Shown here piece by piece: positions 32,611-45,429 of a stretch of DNA of 64,000 nucleotides. A program made the translations under genes and the position numbers. The notes under the pieces were generated by a model. It was not told the origin of the DNA and made no database searches. It saw nothing but the letters and a program-made list of their open reading frames with translations. The DNA is taken from NCBI RefSeq assembly GCF_963924675.1, contig NC_089222.1, positions 136,240,281 to 136,304,280 of the forward strand, in the 5' to 3' direction. Source of the stretch: Phocoena phocoena (lineage: Eukaryota; Chordata; Mammalia; Artiodactyla; Phocoenidae). Within the stretch, counting starts at the first letter, position 1, and each line of letters starts with the position of its first letter.

Positions 32611-35600
32611 GGTGTGTGTTTAGTTCTCTGTGAAAACTGCCAGGTAGCTGGCTGCATACAAGTGGTATTTGCTCTTATACGGGTTGTTTCAAAAGGGAGA
32701 GAGCACGAGATGACAAGTTTACAGGACCTTGAACCTTTCTTACAGAGGAGGAAAACAGTTACACCCTGACTTCCTGGTTCCCTATAGTGAAGCACCACCT
32801 GGGGGATGGTGGTGGCTGACTGCCCAGCTCTCCCCTTTGGTCAGTCCCGGTGAGCCATCCAGGGCTGGGCCAGTCCTCTCTCGGGCCCCTGTGAACTGGG
32901 TGGGCTCCACAGTGGACGGTTGGCTCTACTGGGACTCCTCCCATTTGGCTTGGAGACAGTTTTCAGCCGCATGGCATTTACTCGAGGCCCTGAGAAGTGG
33001 AAAGTCAGGTACACCCAGGGGAGCGGTCTGCAAGCCAGAGTCCAAAGTCCACCTGGGCAGGATGCCCCTCTCACCACTAGGGGGCGCTTCTTCCCATTCC
33101 CCCCGCCCCCCCCCCGGAATGGGGCTTCCGACGGGAACCTGTTGGGTTAACCACCCTGGCCTGAGGCAGATTCAGCCTCAGACCTTCATCCGAACCCGGT
33201 CCAGCCTTCTCGGTGTCAGCCTGGGGTGGCCCATGGGTCAAAGGGTGGCTTTTCCAGGCCAGAGAAGCAAAGTATAGAAGGATCCTGCAGGTCTCAGCCG
33301 GCTTGCAGGAGGTCCACACCCACGACAGGCTGTGTGCTCTGGTACATTGAAGGCTGTCATGGAGGGGCTCTGTGGCTTTCTGCCTTGCCTGGGAATGTCC
33401 TCAAGGGCCGGAAGCTCCCTGTTACCCTACCTCAGGCACAACTCCCTCTCGATGGCCCCTCACCCATTTCCTGTTGGTGAAAACAGATGCGGGTGGAGGC
33501 GTGTCCTGCGGTGTAGACTTCAGGGTCTGAAAAGAGCCCTAGGGTCCCTCCTTGGCCTCCCCACCTCCCAGCGCATGAGCCCAATGCTCCGATGGCTCAG
33601 AGACACACGAAGATCTTAAGGAAAGGCCAAGTCCCAGGATCCTGAGAGGCCTACAGTGGTGGAGGGTCCCACTCCCCACCTCGCAAGCCTGGGCTCCTGG
33701 AGCCAGCACACCTGCCTAGCAGACTTGTCCTCATGGCCCCGGGCCTGGAGGAAGGTGTGAGGACACCTGAATGGGTGGTTGCGTGGCTGGTAGGAGGATG
33801 CACTCTCCTGCCTCCATCCTGCGGCCGCATCCCCAGACGTCCTCCCGGCCCCTCACCGGCCCCCGAGGGGAGGAGGGGCACCACACTGTGGGGTCGGAGG
33901 ATGGGGAATGAGGTTCCTGCTGCTGGTGGGAGCCCTGGGGTTACCGCTGGACGACAGCCTACTCCATCGCTCCTGAATCAACGGCCAAGCAATGGACAAA
34001 TCCGTCCATTTGATTTCCCTGTAGGACTGTATTAAAAAGCAGCCGGGCAGTCTGGACATCTGACCTTTCTGCCCAGTCCACAGTCCTCAGACTGCTGTCC
34101 AAACTGGGCCTCAGCTATCTTGCTGCCGGAGAAGAAGAAAAAAGTAATGAATGTCTTGTGGCTCGTTTGTGAGTGTATTATTATGCCACGGAGCTCAGCT
34201 TCATTTGTCACCAAAGCCCACCTCTTTGCTGGCTCTTTCTGGCATCCGAGTGGGCTGATGTCTTGAGTGCGTTCCTTAGTGAAGGAACCTGGCCTCCTTT
34301 CATCAAACCAGAAGGCGGCTGCTCACAACCCACAAAAAGCAGAAGATGGAGACAGATCTTGGATGTTCCTGGAAAGAGACTCAAGGGAAAAAGGGGCGGG
34401 CGAGGGCTGTAGCATACACCACAGGTATGTAAGTACTTTCTTGTACCCACGGGCCTTTCGGGAAGCCCATGAAACTGACACAAAAACTGAGTCTAGCTGC
34501 AGCTACAAGCTGCCCAGTGTTGAGGTTTGTGACTTGGGGGGAGGCCAGAGGCCCAGAGCTGCCCATGGGCCCTGGGCAGTGTCATCCGACCTGGCCCTTG
34601 CTGGTCATATCATGTGCCAAAGTATTTGAAAGGTGTATAGGAGTGTCTGAAACACTTGCACAGGATTTTCCGACAGTGTGGACTGCACTCAAAAAAGTAT
34701 AAGAAACACACAGGTTATTCTAACAAGGTTCTTTGCCTCTTGGTTTTTAAATCTGGAACAAGGATGAGAGGCTTATTTGAGGGGCTCCCTTTCTTCATGA
34801 TCTTGGGCTCTCCCAAGATTGGAGCCAAGAGGAAGGAGAAATGGATTAGGGAGGCACCTGGAATTCTAAGGGAGACCGAGTAGCAGGATGCGTCCTTCCT
34901 CCATCATAATTGTTCAACTTTTATTTTATTTTAGTTTTTTGCAGCTCACTGGTCCCAAAAGAGAATATTGTTTGAAAGAAAATCTTAGGGTTATTTGGTG
35001 GTGGTTCAGGTGTTGGGCAGGCCATTTTGGTGCATATTTTGGTATTTTTTTCCAGCTCAGGCAAGGGAACGAAGAATTTGTTGTATTGAGAATGATACTA
35101 GAATACACAAAAATTAAAAAGAAGTAAAAAAAATGTGTCTTGCTTTTAAAGACTGTGTGGTGATAATGACAAAATAGAACAGCAGCCAGAAAGATGCCCC
35201 AGAACATTTGGTCTAATGGAAGCCCAACGGGTGAGTGGCCAAAGTGCACACTTTCACCCTGTAGCTGAGGTGATGCTACCCCAAACGACGTAATAGACCA
35301 AGCGCATTTGGGTAGCACTTTACAAAGCCTGTAACAAGTGTGTGGTTCCATAAGTCACGGGTGTGTGTCGGAAGTTGAGGAGGACATTGTGACAGCAGCG
35401 AGGTGGCCGCCATCTTGCCTCATGGTCCTGGAGAGGCCTTACTGGCTTACTGGGTTCTGTCAACTCTGGGGCCTTCTACCATCTAGAGGGGGCGAGACAT
35501 TCCAGTCAGAGAATCGGCAGCTTACAGGCTTGGAGGTGGCAATAAATGGAGGAGCGGGTGGAATATTGGCTAAAGTTTTGTTTGCCTCGTCTTTCATGTG

Positions 35601-35624
35601 AAAACAGGGGTGGGCTAGACTGGT

Positions 35625-35815
35625 AGGTTTCAGCCTTGACTATGTATCAGAATCATCTGAGTAGCCTTAATAGCTACCAATGCCCAAGGCACGCCTTAGA
35701 TCAGCTTGAGTCACAGTCTCTGGGTTTGGGCTTGGATATTGGTGTTTTTCAAATCTCCCCAGGAGATTCTCTTGTGCAGCTGGGATTAACAGCCACTGGC
35801 TAGATGCTCTCTGAA
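35625..35815 (+). mobile_element. MER5-like hAT element
   Basis: TATCAGAATCATCTGAGTAG, a GTTTTTCAAATCTCCCCAGG stretch and a terminal CAGCCACTGG resemble a diverged MER5-type non-autonomous hAT element. Confidence 0.6.
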
Positions 35816-35984
35816 GTTATTTCCAGCATTAACTCTCTAATTTCTGGGTCCTGGGTTACACAGTCCTGGTGGGGGTGGGAGAGGGGTAAGAGTGATGGAG
35901 GGGTTGCCCATACACATTATCTCTACTCTCAGGGCAGTAGGCTGAGCTAGCCATATACAACCAGTGTACTAGTCAACCAGTGGT

Positions 35985-36440
35985 TGAATAGTGACACCCC
36001 CTCCCCCCCCCGCCAAACTCTGGTCCACTTGGGGTCTCAGAATGTGACCTTACTTGGAAATAGGTTCTTTGCTGATGTAATTGGTTAAATGAAGGTGAGG
36101 TCATATTGGATTCGGAAGGGCCCTAAATCCAACGTGACTAATGTTTTTATAAGACGAGGAGAAGATGCAGAGTCATACACAGAGGGAAGAGGCCATGTGA
36201 ACATGGAGGAAGAGACTGCAGCAACAAGCCAAGAGGTGCCAAGGATTGCCGGCAGCCACCAGAAGCTAGAAGAGGCAAGGAGCGATCTCCCCTAGGACCT
36301 TCAGAGGAAGCTTGCTTCTGCCGACCCCTTGACTTCCGACTCCTGGCCTCCAGAACGCCAGGAGAGTCCATTTCTGTCCGTTCTTTTAAGCCATCCCCTT
36401 TGTGACTGCAGTCGCAGGAAACTTATCTACCTGGTGAGCT
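35985..36440 (+). mobile_element. MaLR-type solo LTR
   Basis: Landmarks are GACCTTACTTGGAAATAGGT, TGACTAATGTTTTTATAAGA and TTGCCGGCAGCCACCAGAAG. A C-rich run near 36000 interrupts the 5' part. Diverged, with no coding content. Confidence 0.82.
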
Positions 36441-36689
36441 TTGGATCTCAGAATGGCTGAGTCACTTGGTCATTGCTTGGCTGTAAGTGACTCGAGCTGA
36501 TGGCACAGCTAAGGAGAGAGGCAAGTCGGCCCATCGGGAGAGTTGGTGTCACGTTTCCAGCCGAGCAAAGACAGCCGGGTGCAGACTGAGCCGGGCCTGC
36601 TTGAGAGAGTTGGCGATTTAACCAACGGGCAACACCGGGGTCATTTTTCACTAGAGGCAGGGTGACAAGATGGGAAATTGTTGAAAGTC

Positions 36690-36840
36690 CTGAGTTTCGG
36701 TCCTGCCCCTGCTGTGTCTGGATGGAGAGCTTTGGGAAAGACATTTAACCTCCCAGGGCCTCCGTTTCCTTGTCTGTCAAATGCAGGGATTGGATGATAT
36801 AATCTTCCATGTCCTTCCCAGCTATTAAGTTGTGAACACT
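36690..36840 (+). mobile_element. MIR SINE
   Basis: The MIR core is present: GGAAAGACATTTAACCTCCC, then CCGTTTCCTTGTCTGTCAAA and a TGGATGATATAATCTTCCAT stretch. Confidence 0.7.
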
Positions 36841-37379
36841 GAGCCAGTGAGGCAATGGAGTGCCAGTCTTAATGCTTTGGGAACAGGCCCCCTGGCACAC
36901 ACCAGCATTATGCTGCCTACAACCCTTGACCCAGGTCTGCGCTTCAAGTTCAGATCTGTGTAGCTATTTGCTTTAGGGATTTTGGGTGGGTGTTTTGCTT
37001 TCTGATGGAACCACTCCCCAAATTTAGGATAGCAATGCAGTCTGACTGAATTAGCAATATCTAATCATATGCTCCTGTAATAGGAAGGAAAGATTAATCC
37101 CCCACTATGGGTCTAAGAAGCTACCTTTTCTCAGAACACGTTCTACATGGTCAACCAGGCCTTCAGTAACCCAAACAGCCAGGCGCAGAGATCTTAGGAG
37201 CTGCTCCAGTCTTCACCCCGCCCCCATCATGCAGCAGTCTGCTTTGCCCTCATATAAAATAAGCCCTGACTTTGAACATTCACCTTGACAGGGAAAAGTG
37301 GGAACGGGAAACATGGATATGGAGAAATGATGGAGAGAACGTGGGCACATGTTCTCTCTGCAGTTCCTGGGTTGATGTA

Positions 37380-37561
37380 CAGTCATCCCTTGGTATCCGT
37401 GGCGGGGATTGGTTCCAGGACCTCCACAGATACCAAAACCCTGGATGCTCAAGTTCCTTATATAAAATGGCGTTGTAGAGTTGGCCATCCGTATCTGAAG
37501 GTCCTGCATCTGTGGATTCAACCAACCACGGACTGAACCCACAGATGTGGAGGGCCAGCTG
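37380..37561 (+). mobile_element. MER2-like Tigger-type DNA transposon (TA target)
   Basis: It starts CAGTCATCCCTTGGTATCCG and ends GATGTGGAGGGCCAGCTG. These are imperfect terminal inverted repeats of about 23 bases. Flanking TA dinucleotides (37378-37379 and 37562-37563) are the target duplication of Tc1/mariner elements. At 182 bp it is an internally deleted, non-autonomous copy. Confidence 0.88.
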
Positions 37562-37565
37562 TATT

Positions 37566-38140
37566 ACCCTCCTCTGCTGCCTAGTGAATTGCATGATGTT
37601 AGGGGCTTAACACAACATACATTTGTCATTTCACTGGTTCCATAGGTCAGGGGTCCAGGCATGGCATAGCTGGGTTCTTGGCTCAGGGTCTCACAGGCCG
37701 AAATCAGGGTGTCAGCTGGGGCTGTGATTCTCCTCTAAGGCTCAGGGTCCACGTCTAAGCTCACTGGCTGATGGCAGAGCTTGGTTCCTTCCAGTTGTAA
37801 GATTGAGGCCTCCAGCCACACAGTCCTCTCCTTAAGGCGCCAGTGTGCTTCTTCAAGGCCAACAGAAGAATGTCTCTGCTGCTTCAAATCTCTCCTACAT
37901 CATCTCCCATCCCTGACCTCCAGTCCCTCTTTTAAGCGGCTCATCTGATTAGGTCAGGCCCACCCAGAATACTCTCCTTTGGAATTAAAGTCAACTGATG
38001 AACTCAGGCCCACATAGGATAAAGTCCCTAGTTGAAGTCAACTGACCAAGGGCTCTAATGAAATATGTAAGATCCCTTCATCTCTGCCTTCTAAAGTAAC
38101 CCAATCCCAGAGGTCATATTTCATCATATCACGGGTTCGG
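37566..38140 (-). mobile_element. MaLR-like LTR, minus strand
   Basis: Antisense landmarks are GGGGCTTAACACAACATACA near the start and the later GATTAGGTCAGGCCCACCC and CATATCACGGGTTCGGCCCC. It abuts a MER2 element on the left. Family assignment within MaLR is uncertain. Confidence 0.7.
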
Positions 38141-41100
38141 CCCCACCCTAGAGGGCAGGGGGGTTATAAAGGCGGTGTACACCAAGGTCTGGGGATCTTG
38201 GGGGCCGTCTTTGGATTCTCCTGTCCCAGATGAGTTTGACGATCTGTAATGGCCGTTCCAAAGGAAGTCTGCCTCGCTGCACAAAACCCACGGGTTGAGG
38301 TCAGCTGAGATGCCTGGTATGATTGCCACACCGTAGCATTAAGTGTCTTCTGCCTGTGTTCTTGGCAAGCTGCCCTGAGACTCTTTTACTTCTAATCGTC
38401 AGGCTCCAGCACCTGGGGAGCAAGGCAGTATGGCATTTCCGTGAAGTCCTCTGACTTGAGTCCCAGCTTCCTCTGACAAAGCAGGAGCCTGTTGACCTTC
38501 AATCCTGGCACCAAATGTACCTATTTACTGAGGCTCTCGCCAAAGGGTGGGGAGACAGAGTGGAGCAGAAGGAAGGATCCTTTTGCAGTTGGTCAGTGCA
38601 GGGCTTTGTTATGATTTTGTTCCATGGTGTACAGGTGACCAAGTGTCCCACGTACAAGGTAGATGGGTCCCCTCTCCAGCTCCACCCCGGCCTTCCCTGC
38701 ATTCAGCCCAAAAGCCAGTTGTAAAGATTAAAAATAAGGAGGGAATAAAGGCCCCTGTTTCTCCTGTGGTAGGAAAAGCTATGTTTAGAAAGAAGTAAAG
38801 AGCCTGAGAAGTTACACGGAGTTTGAAAAAACAAAACAAGAGATCCCAGTTCTTCTCTCTTCTCTTTGAGTTTCATTCTGTGTCACTTGTCAATGCCTGC
38901 TGGATGGTTTCACGTCTTGGTGCAGGTTTTACTGTCTGTTTGTCTCAGGGATTCTCCTGGTTTACCCCTCCAAGACAGGCAGGCTTTCCAGTGAAAAGAG
39001 TTGTCTGGGAAATGGCTTTGCTTTCTCTCACTTGTGTCGTAAGACACTGGGGAGGCATAGGCCCATGGACTTTAAACCACGGGAAAGTGAAATCTCTGTC
39101 AAAATAGGAACGCTGAGTTGGGGAGCGGAGGCAAAAGTGTAACCCTACGCTTGAGTGCACACAAGAATCAAAGGAGACCTCCCCAGCTAATGGAAGGTCA
39201 CGGACCACAGCTCATGTGGCTGGAACCCTGGTCCTCAGGCTTCAGGCTTACTGCCTAGGGAGGAATTTGGCCTCTGTCATCTCCAGGTGCTTTTAGCAGT
39301 AAAATGCTCTGATTGTGTACAGCACACAATCTTCATTTAGTCTGTGTAGCTAGGACACGGCTGTCCAACTTACATAAGAAGCCACCTCCAAATAAATCAT
39401 GACTATCTCACCCTGGGAAGAGCTGGAAGGTGACAGCTCTCAAGTTTGGGTTAGTTTGTTTGTTTGCCCTGAGGGATCACCTCCTCGTGAGAGATGTCGA
39501 ATAACATGTCACAATTTTTAAAAATAAATAAAAAATAATTTTTTAAAACTATTCTTATTCTTGCATTTTCATGTTCTGGGAACAAAGTGATTTTTTTTTC
39601 TCTTTTGAGAAAGATTAAATACAAACAATCAAAGCATGCTGACTTTGTTCCCAGCAGCTCTCTGATTCAGTCAGGTTGAATGAGATAAAAGCAGTTTCTC
39701 TGGTAAGAAATGAATATACAGTTTCAACCACAGACAAAATGATTTCTATCTTTATTAATAAGCACATTGTCTGAGGGCTCTGGGCTTCCCTGACAATGTG
39801 GTCTTTAGGGAGAAGCAAGTTCCCGCCGTGTCCTCAGGACCAGATCCTGGAAATGCTCTCCATAAGCACAGGAGGGATCTGTCTTCAGTCTGTAAAGTGA
39901 TTCCGGGGAGGAATCATCTCTAGAAATGGAAGTGGCTGTGATGGAGCGGGTGTGACAGCTCCCCCAGGAGATCTTGACAAAGGAAACATCTCATCTCTCA
40001 GAGACATCTTAGGTGGCCCTGTCTGACAGCAGAGAATGGTTAGATCTCCTATCAAAGTTACCCCAAATGGCAATGATATTACTGTTCTATAAAAGAGGTT
40101 CTACTTGGTGTTTCTGAGAAGTCTGAAGATCCATTTCCATTTTTAAAGAGGAAACGTTTTTAAAATATGATAACACTTACACGTAAAATTTGAAGTGCTA
40201 CCTTGCAGGGACCACTACCTTAACAACACGAGCGTAGGGGTTTTTAGCACCTGGAAGACTGCCATGAGAACCCTGTGGTGTTTGCCTGTTGGTTTGGAGT
40301 TAGGTGGTACTGTATCGATTTGACACCCCAGGAAATTCGATCTTTACCTACCATGATCACAGGAAACCCTCCCAGTTTGCTCCATGGAGGCTGACTGGTC
40401 CTGGCCTTCCTGCATACTGTGTGACCTCCTAATAAAGGAAGTTTGGATCTAGAATCCAAAGCCTGGTTAAGGGTTAATGCCTGAAGCTCATTTTTGTGGA
40501 ACCAAGTAGTATCAGGAGAAAGGCAACTCTTAACTACCCTGCATTCTCCTCCCCCCCTTCCGTCTAAGGACTTCTGGGCTACCATTGGTATAGATACATG
40601 TGTGCATGGCAAGATCACGCAGACGTGGATTTCAGACCCACATCTTCATAAGGGGCATGGAGGGGGAAGCTGGAGTGGATGAGAATCAAGGACCAGGGAG
40701 AGGGTTTAGAATGGGTGGGAGCCGCAAGATTACCCAACACTTGGATTTTTAATCAAGGGATTTTAGGAAAGAACAACATGTCCTTTGTTGGGCAGAAAAT
40801 ACAAATGCAAAACAGAAGCCAGTAGAGATTTAGTAAACAGACCGATCAGTAGGGCCCTTTCAAGGGAGCCTTGTCTCGGTGACGGCTTTAACCTTGCGGA
40901 GGTGAATTTGGGTGTCATGGTCAATGTCGGTCTCCTCTGGCGTGGTCTTAAGTTGCCCCAGTGGTGAATGCAAGAAGCTTCGCGTTAATTTGGACACTGA
41001 TTTTCACAAGCAGTAGGCCCCGGTATTTAATGATTTTGATGAACTTTTAAGATAATAGAAAGATTGTGCAGGGACATAGCGTTCTCCCTTTTTAAAATGC

Positions 41101-41289
41101 TTTCAGAAGGGACTCAGTTTACTTGGGTGAGGAACATAAATGTGTCCAGTTTGGGTACTGAGACTGCCAACCACTGGTAGATGTTTCTTGAAGACCAGTC
41201 TCACACCTACCTTTTTCATCCCCCGCCAGCATACCTTCAGTCTGTAGTTTCTTTCTATGCTGGCCCCTCCACCTTCCTTAACTGGTCTG
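38141..41289. other. Intergenic DNA, nothing recognised
   Basis: Unique-looking sequence with weak old-repeat fragments (for example a MIR-like piece near 38400-38470). An inverted repeat GATTGTGT/ACACAATC occurs at 39311-39331. No exon or RNA gene is supported. Confidence 0.5.
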
Positions 41290-41430
41290 AAGATAACTGG
41301 GCAAAGAACTATGTGGCTTTAGGCAAGTCATTTAATTTTGTTGAATCACCTCATCTGGGAAAGACTTTTCCTACCCAGCTCCTGGAACTGTTATGAGAAA
41401 GTATAGGAAAAGGCATGAAAGATTAGGTAA
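41290..41430 (+). mobile_element. MIR SINE fragment
   Basis: TTTAGGCAAGTCATTTAATT and the later CTGTTATGAGAAAGTATAGG follow the MIR pattern with several deletions. Confidence 0.55.
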
Positions 41431-42471
41431 AAACAAAGATTAATATGCTTTTTTCCTGGTTAAATGGACTAGGCCTCACAAGGCAGGGCAGCCTCATAGG
41501 CAGGGAGCTGGGACGGGGACCAAATCACTGCACTGGTTGGGAGGCCCTGAACAAGCCACTTGTTCTCCCCAAGACCAATAAGGACCATACTTGTCCTTTT
41601 GAGATTACAGGAAAAAATGGAAATGAAATCATTCTGATTTTGTCTAAAAGACAGTGTTAAGGGGAGCTATATCACTCCAAAACATTTTTAATGTGAACTC
41701 TTTAGCTCTGTTCCAGCTGCCCTTTGTCCCTGAAGAAACTCCTCCAAAAGACTTCTTGACCTGGGATCCTGTAAGGAAGTCCCCTCTGGGTCCAGGTCAC
41801 CTGTGAAGCTATAACCAAGCCCAGGGCCTCCACATCAAGTCTGATCACTTCCCGTCGTCAAAGAGGCATGTGAAGGGCCTTGCAAAGTATCCATCACATT
41901 TCCGCCTTCCCAATTTTAGATGCTCCCGTTTTGTCATCTAGATCGTGAGCCACCATTCAGCATGACCCCAGATCTTTAGAGAAATCAATCACCACAGAGA
42001 AGCTAGGATTCCATGAGATAACTGATAGAAAAGCATTTGAAAACTGCAAGGTACAACGCAACTGTTCATTACGTTGATAGTTTTCTGGTTAGCCACTGAT
42101 TCTTAAATCACTTTAACTGAGAACAATTTTAAAGAACCAGAGGTGAGATGAACAGTGTCTAAGAGAAAATGCTGAAGACCAAAGACCAAGCATCCTACTT
42201 TTAACTTGCTCACTGATGTTTGAGGGCCACAACCCAGTCACCTCCCAGGGATGGTTTTTTGCAAAGACATGCTTTTCAAAAAGCGTGCGTCAGGAGCTCC
42301 AGGCCTGAAGGATGTTGACTTTTACTTATGAAGCAAGAGTGGCCAGCTCCTCAATGGTCCATGTCCCAAGAACAGCAGAGATTCAGTGTCGGAGGCTGGC
42401 AGGGCCGGAAGGCAGGAAGTGGCTGAAACGCTGGAAATTCTGACTCAACACAAAAGTGAAGTGAATATTTT

Positions 42472-42729
42472 TCTTTTTCACATCATTATTGGAGTATAAT
42501 TGCTTTACAATGGTGTGTTAGTTTCTGCTTTATAACAAAGTGAGTCAGCTATACGTATTCATATATCCCCATAGGTCCTCCCTCTTGCGTCTCCCTCCCA
42601 CCCTCCCTATCCCACCCCTCTAGGTGGACACAAAGTACCGAGCTGATCTCCCTGTGCTACGCAGCTGCTTCCCACTAGCTATCTATTTTACATTTGGTAG
42701 TGTATATACGTCCATGCCACTCTCTCATC
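42472..42729 (-). mobile_element. Short L1 3' end insertion with TSD
   Basis: A cetartiodactyl-type L1 3'UTR fragment on the minus strand (plus text ATTATTGGAGTATAATTGCT). It is flanked by a perfect 13-base duplication AAGTGAATATTTT at 42459-42471 and 42730-42742. The insertion is strongly 5'-truncated to about 260 bases. Confidence 0.9.
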
Positions 42730-43532
42730 AAGTGAATATTTTATACTTGCCCTTCCCTTTGAGGATATGAAACCAGGCTTGGTAATTCTCTCCCCTTGAA
42801 GACACTCAAGGACTGATACCTCTTCACATACTCAGTCACAGGTAGAAATCCCATTTTTGAGAGAGACCCCCAAATTAGTGATGCCAAAAACTGAAATAGA
42901 TACCACCTATCTGGGAAAGTTTTGATCCATCCTAAAAGCAGGGAAGAACCAGTTGACTATGACAGCTGGTCATCCTCTCTCAGGGCACTGGCCATTGAGC
43001 CAACGTTGGGCTCTGTGGAGCCTGCCACTCCAGCTTCCTAAGAAAAGCCAGCATCTTTTGGGGCCTGGAGCCCGTGGAGAGCAACCAAACTCAGATCAAG
43101 CTCTAATTCCTTAAGAGAACCTGGTCTGGCTTCCTTGGGGCTTTCTCCGCCCCTGTCAAATTCATAAGTCTACATGATGCCTGGTCTTAGTTTCCACCTC
43201 TTTTAGCTTTTCAATGGAACGCAGCATCATTTGGGGTTGAACTCTCATAGGTCCAAGTTTTGATAAGCAATTGTTATTTTGACTAGTGCCTTTATTGCCT
43301 AAAATTTCGTGAAGATTATAGCATTGTAGATGACACGAGGAAGGGTAATTTATACCTTTTGTACTCAGATAACATTAGAGCTAGAAGTAACATTAGCAAT
43401 CATACAGGGAAAATTTCCTTTGAGGAATCCCAGAGAACTTAAATTATTGCCCCAGGTCCCTCAGCCACCTATGGTAGAGCTGGGGCTAGTATCTAAATCT
43501 TTTGATTCATAGCTGAGGACCGTAAACCAAGA

Positions 43533-43912
43533 AGATGCTTCTCAAGTGTGGTCCTCAGACCAGCAACAGCAGCATCACTGTGAACTTGTCAGGAACACGC
43601 ACTCTTGGGTCCTACCCTGAACCTACTAAACCAGAAGCCCTAGAGTCCGTATTTTAAGAAGCCCTGTGACTTCTGTGGTGGCCCAGCAGTTAAGATTCCA
43701 TGCTCCCAATTCAGGCGGCCTGGGTTCAATCCCTGGTCAGGGAACTAGATCCCGTATGCCGCAACTAAAGATCCTGCATGCAGCAACGAAGATCCCACAT
43801 GCCGCAACTAAGACCCGGCACAGCCCAATAAATAAATATTAAAAAAAAAAAAAAAGAAGCCCTGTAGGAGGTTCTGATGCTTGCTGCTAAAGTTGGAGAA
43901 GCACTATTCTAT
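43533..43912 (+). mobile_element. MER5A, split by a CHR SINE
   Basis: The left half (43533-43667) has TCTCAAGTGTGGTCCTCAGA and CCTACTAAACCAGAAGCCCT. The right half (43866-43912) has GGTTCTGATGCTTGCTGCTA and GAGAAGCACTATTCT. The SINE at 43668-43853 with its duplication lies between them. Confidence 0.87.
43668..43853 (+). mobile_element. CHR-type SINE inserted in a MER5A-like element
   Basis: The head is TGACTTCTGTGGTGGCCCAG and the B-box-like region is GGTTCAATCCC. The tail is AATAAATA plus a run of A. A perfect 12-base duplication AAGAAGCCCTGT lies at 43656-43667 and 43854-43865. The flanks are two halves of one MER5A-like DNA transposon. Confidence 0.93.
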
Positions 43913-44931
43913 GGCATGCATGTCAAACCTTTTGGGGGTCAATTCAATATTTTTCATTATTTGTACACAGGTTGAGTGATGAGCAGCGATTTCTCTCACA
44001 CTTCCTTTTCTTCATTTGTACAATCGTTCTTGAGCACCCATTCCCATATTAGGTACCACGTGGATTGGAAAGACATTGGACAAAGATTCTTTCTTTGATT
44101 AAGTCCTTGAATGATACAGATATCAAGGGCAGTACAAGTTTGGGAACACTTTGGGCTGCAGAGGTAAGGTTGGGAATGTCGATGGGGAGACAGAATTAGC
44201 AGTCAGATGGTGGAATTGGGCCTGGAGAGTTCTAGAAACAGCAACAGTAACCTGAGACCAGTCAGGCTAGGGGAGACTGCTTGTTCTGGGAAGTTTCAAG
44301 ATTGAATTGCTCCATTCCTTTGAGGACCCTAGAGATGATGACCTCCACAACAGAGGGCAGTGGGTGGCTGGCCTTAGGTCCATGGCTCAGTGACGGACTC
44401 TGCAACCTTCTGTCTGGGAGGATAAGAAGAAATATTTTCAACTTCACTACAGTACAAGCCTTAAGCAATTTGGCATCACTCAGGTGATTGGGAAACAACT
44501 GTGTAGCCTCACATGTCCCTTGAGCAGCCTCCTTGGGCTGAGCTGCTTTTTTTTTTTTTTATTTTTTAAAGAAAGAGCCTTTGGCTGAATCTGAACTTGG
44601 AAGAGAGTCCAGCAAACAGCAAGTGGACACAAAAGGTTGAGTCATGAGTTCATGCTTCATCAAGGCCCGTCTTTTCTTCTGAGCGTGAAGTGGGATTGAA
44701 GTGGGATTGGCTTCTTCCATCATTTGCATTTTCAAATTGTAAATGTAAATTCACTGTGAGCGATTTCTCTTACCTGGATCACTCTATATACCTGTATATC
44801 TGCATATCTGCATGAAAAGAAAATTGGTATTCATAATGAGGTGCCACTAGATTCCCAAGACCTGCTAGATTGTCCAAGAAAAATATCTAGTTGAGTATCC
44901 AGCTTCAAGGAATTTTATTGTGCTTTAATTT

Positions 44932-45053
44932 AAAAATTTTTTTTGGCCGCACCGTGCAGCATGTGGAAACCTAGTTCCCCAACCAGGGATTGAACCTGTG
45001 CCCCCTGCAGTGGAAGTGCAGATTCCAAACCACTGGACCGCCAGGGAATTCTC
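44932..45053 (-). mobile_element. CHR-type SINE, minus strand
   Basis: The antisense text begins with an A/T-rich tail and ends CCGCCAGGGAATTCTC. It is flanked by a perfect 13-base duplication TGTGCTTTAATTT at 44919-44931 and 45054-45066. The body is about 120 bases. Confidence 0.93.
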
Positions 45054-45214
45054 TGTGCTTTAATTTTTGAAACCTAATCATCCATTTGCCATCTAAATGA
45101 TAAATCTAGTTATCAGAATTTATTAATCAGAAAACATCGTTATCAACCAAATTTATTTATTGCTGTTAAAACTACTGATATTTTTGAAAATAACACTAGC
45201 TAGCATTAATTTAG

Positions 45215-45385
45215 TAGACTCAGGCATTGGACTGCTGCCTTAAATTCATTATTTTGTCTCATACAATTATCCTGTGAAGGAAGCATCATTATCGTCTCCA
45301 TCTTACAAGTGGGCAAACTGAGCCACAGAGAGGATATGATATCTTTAGCATCCTGCAGCAAGTTGTGAAATCTGCATCACACACA
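45215..45385 (-). mobile_element. MIR SINE
   Basis: Antisense MIR: ATTATCGTCTCCATCTTACA, AGTGGGCAAACTGAGCCACA and GAGAGGATATGATATC. Confidence 0.75.
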
Positions 45386-45429
45386 CCCCTGCCCCACACC
45401 ATTCAAATCCTGGTGGGAGAGGGTATTGC

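Larger units (their letters stand above)
29850..35624. other. Intergenic DNA downstream of CLIC6
   Basis: No gene supported. It contains the GT and CA-rich repeats and a MIR fragment. A GC-rich block (about 31500-34000) produces many overlapping open frames without homology. Confidence 0.55.

Noticed and set aside
32729..33277. 182-codon open frame downstream of CLIC6
   Set aside because: Composition is Pro/Ser/Gly/Trp-rich with no homology recognised; several frames on both strands are open in the same GC-rich block.
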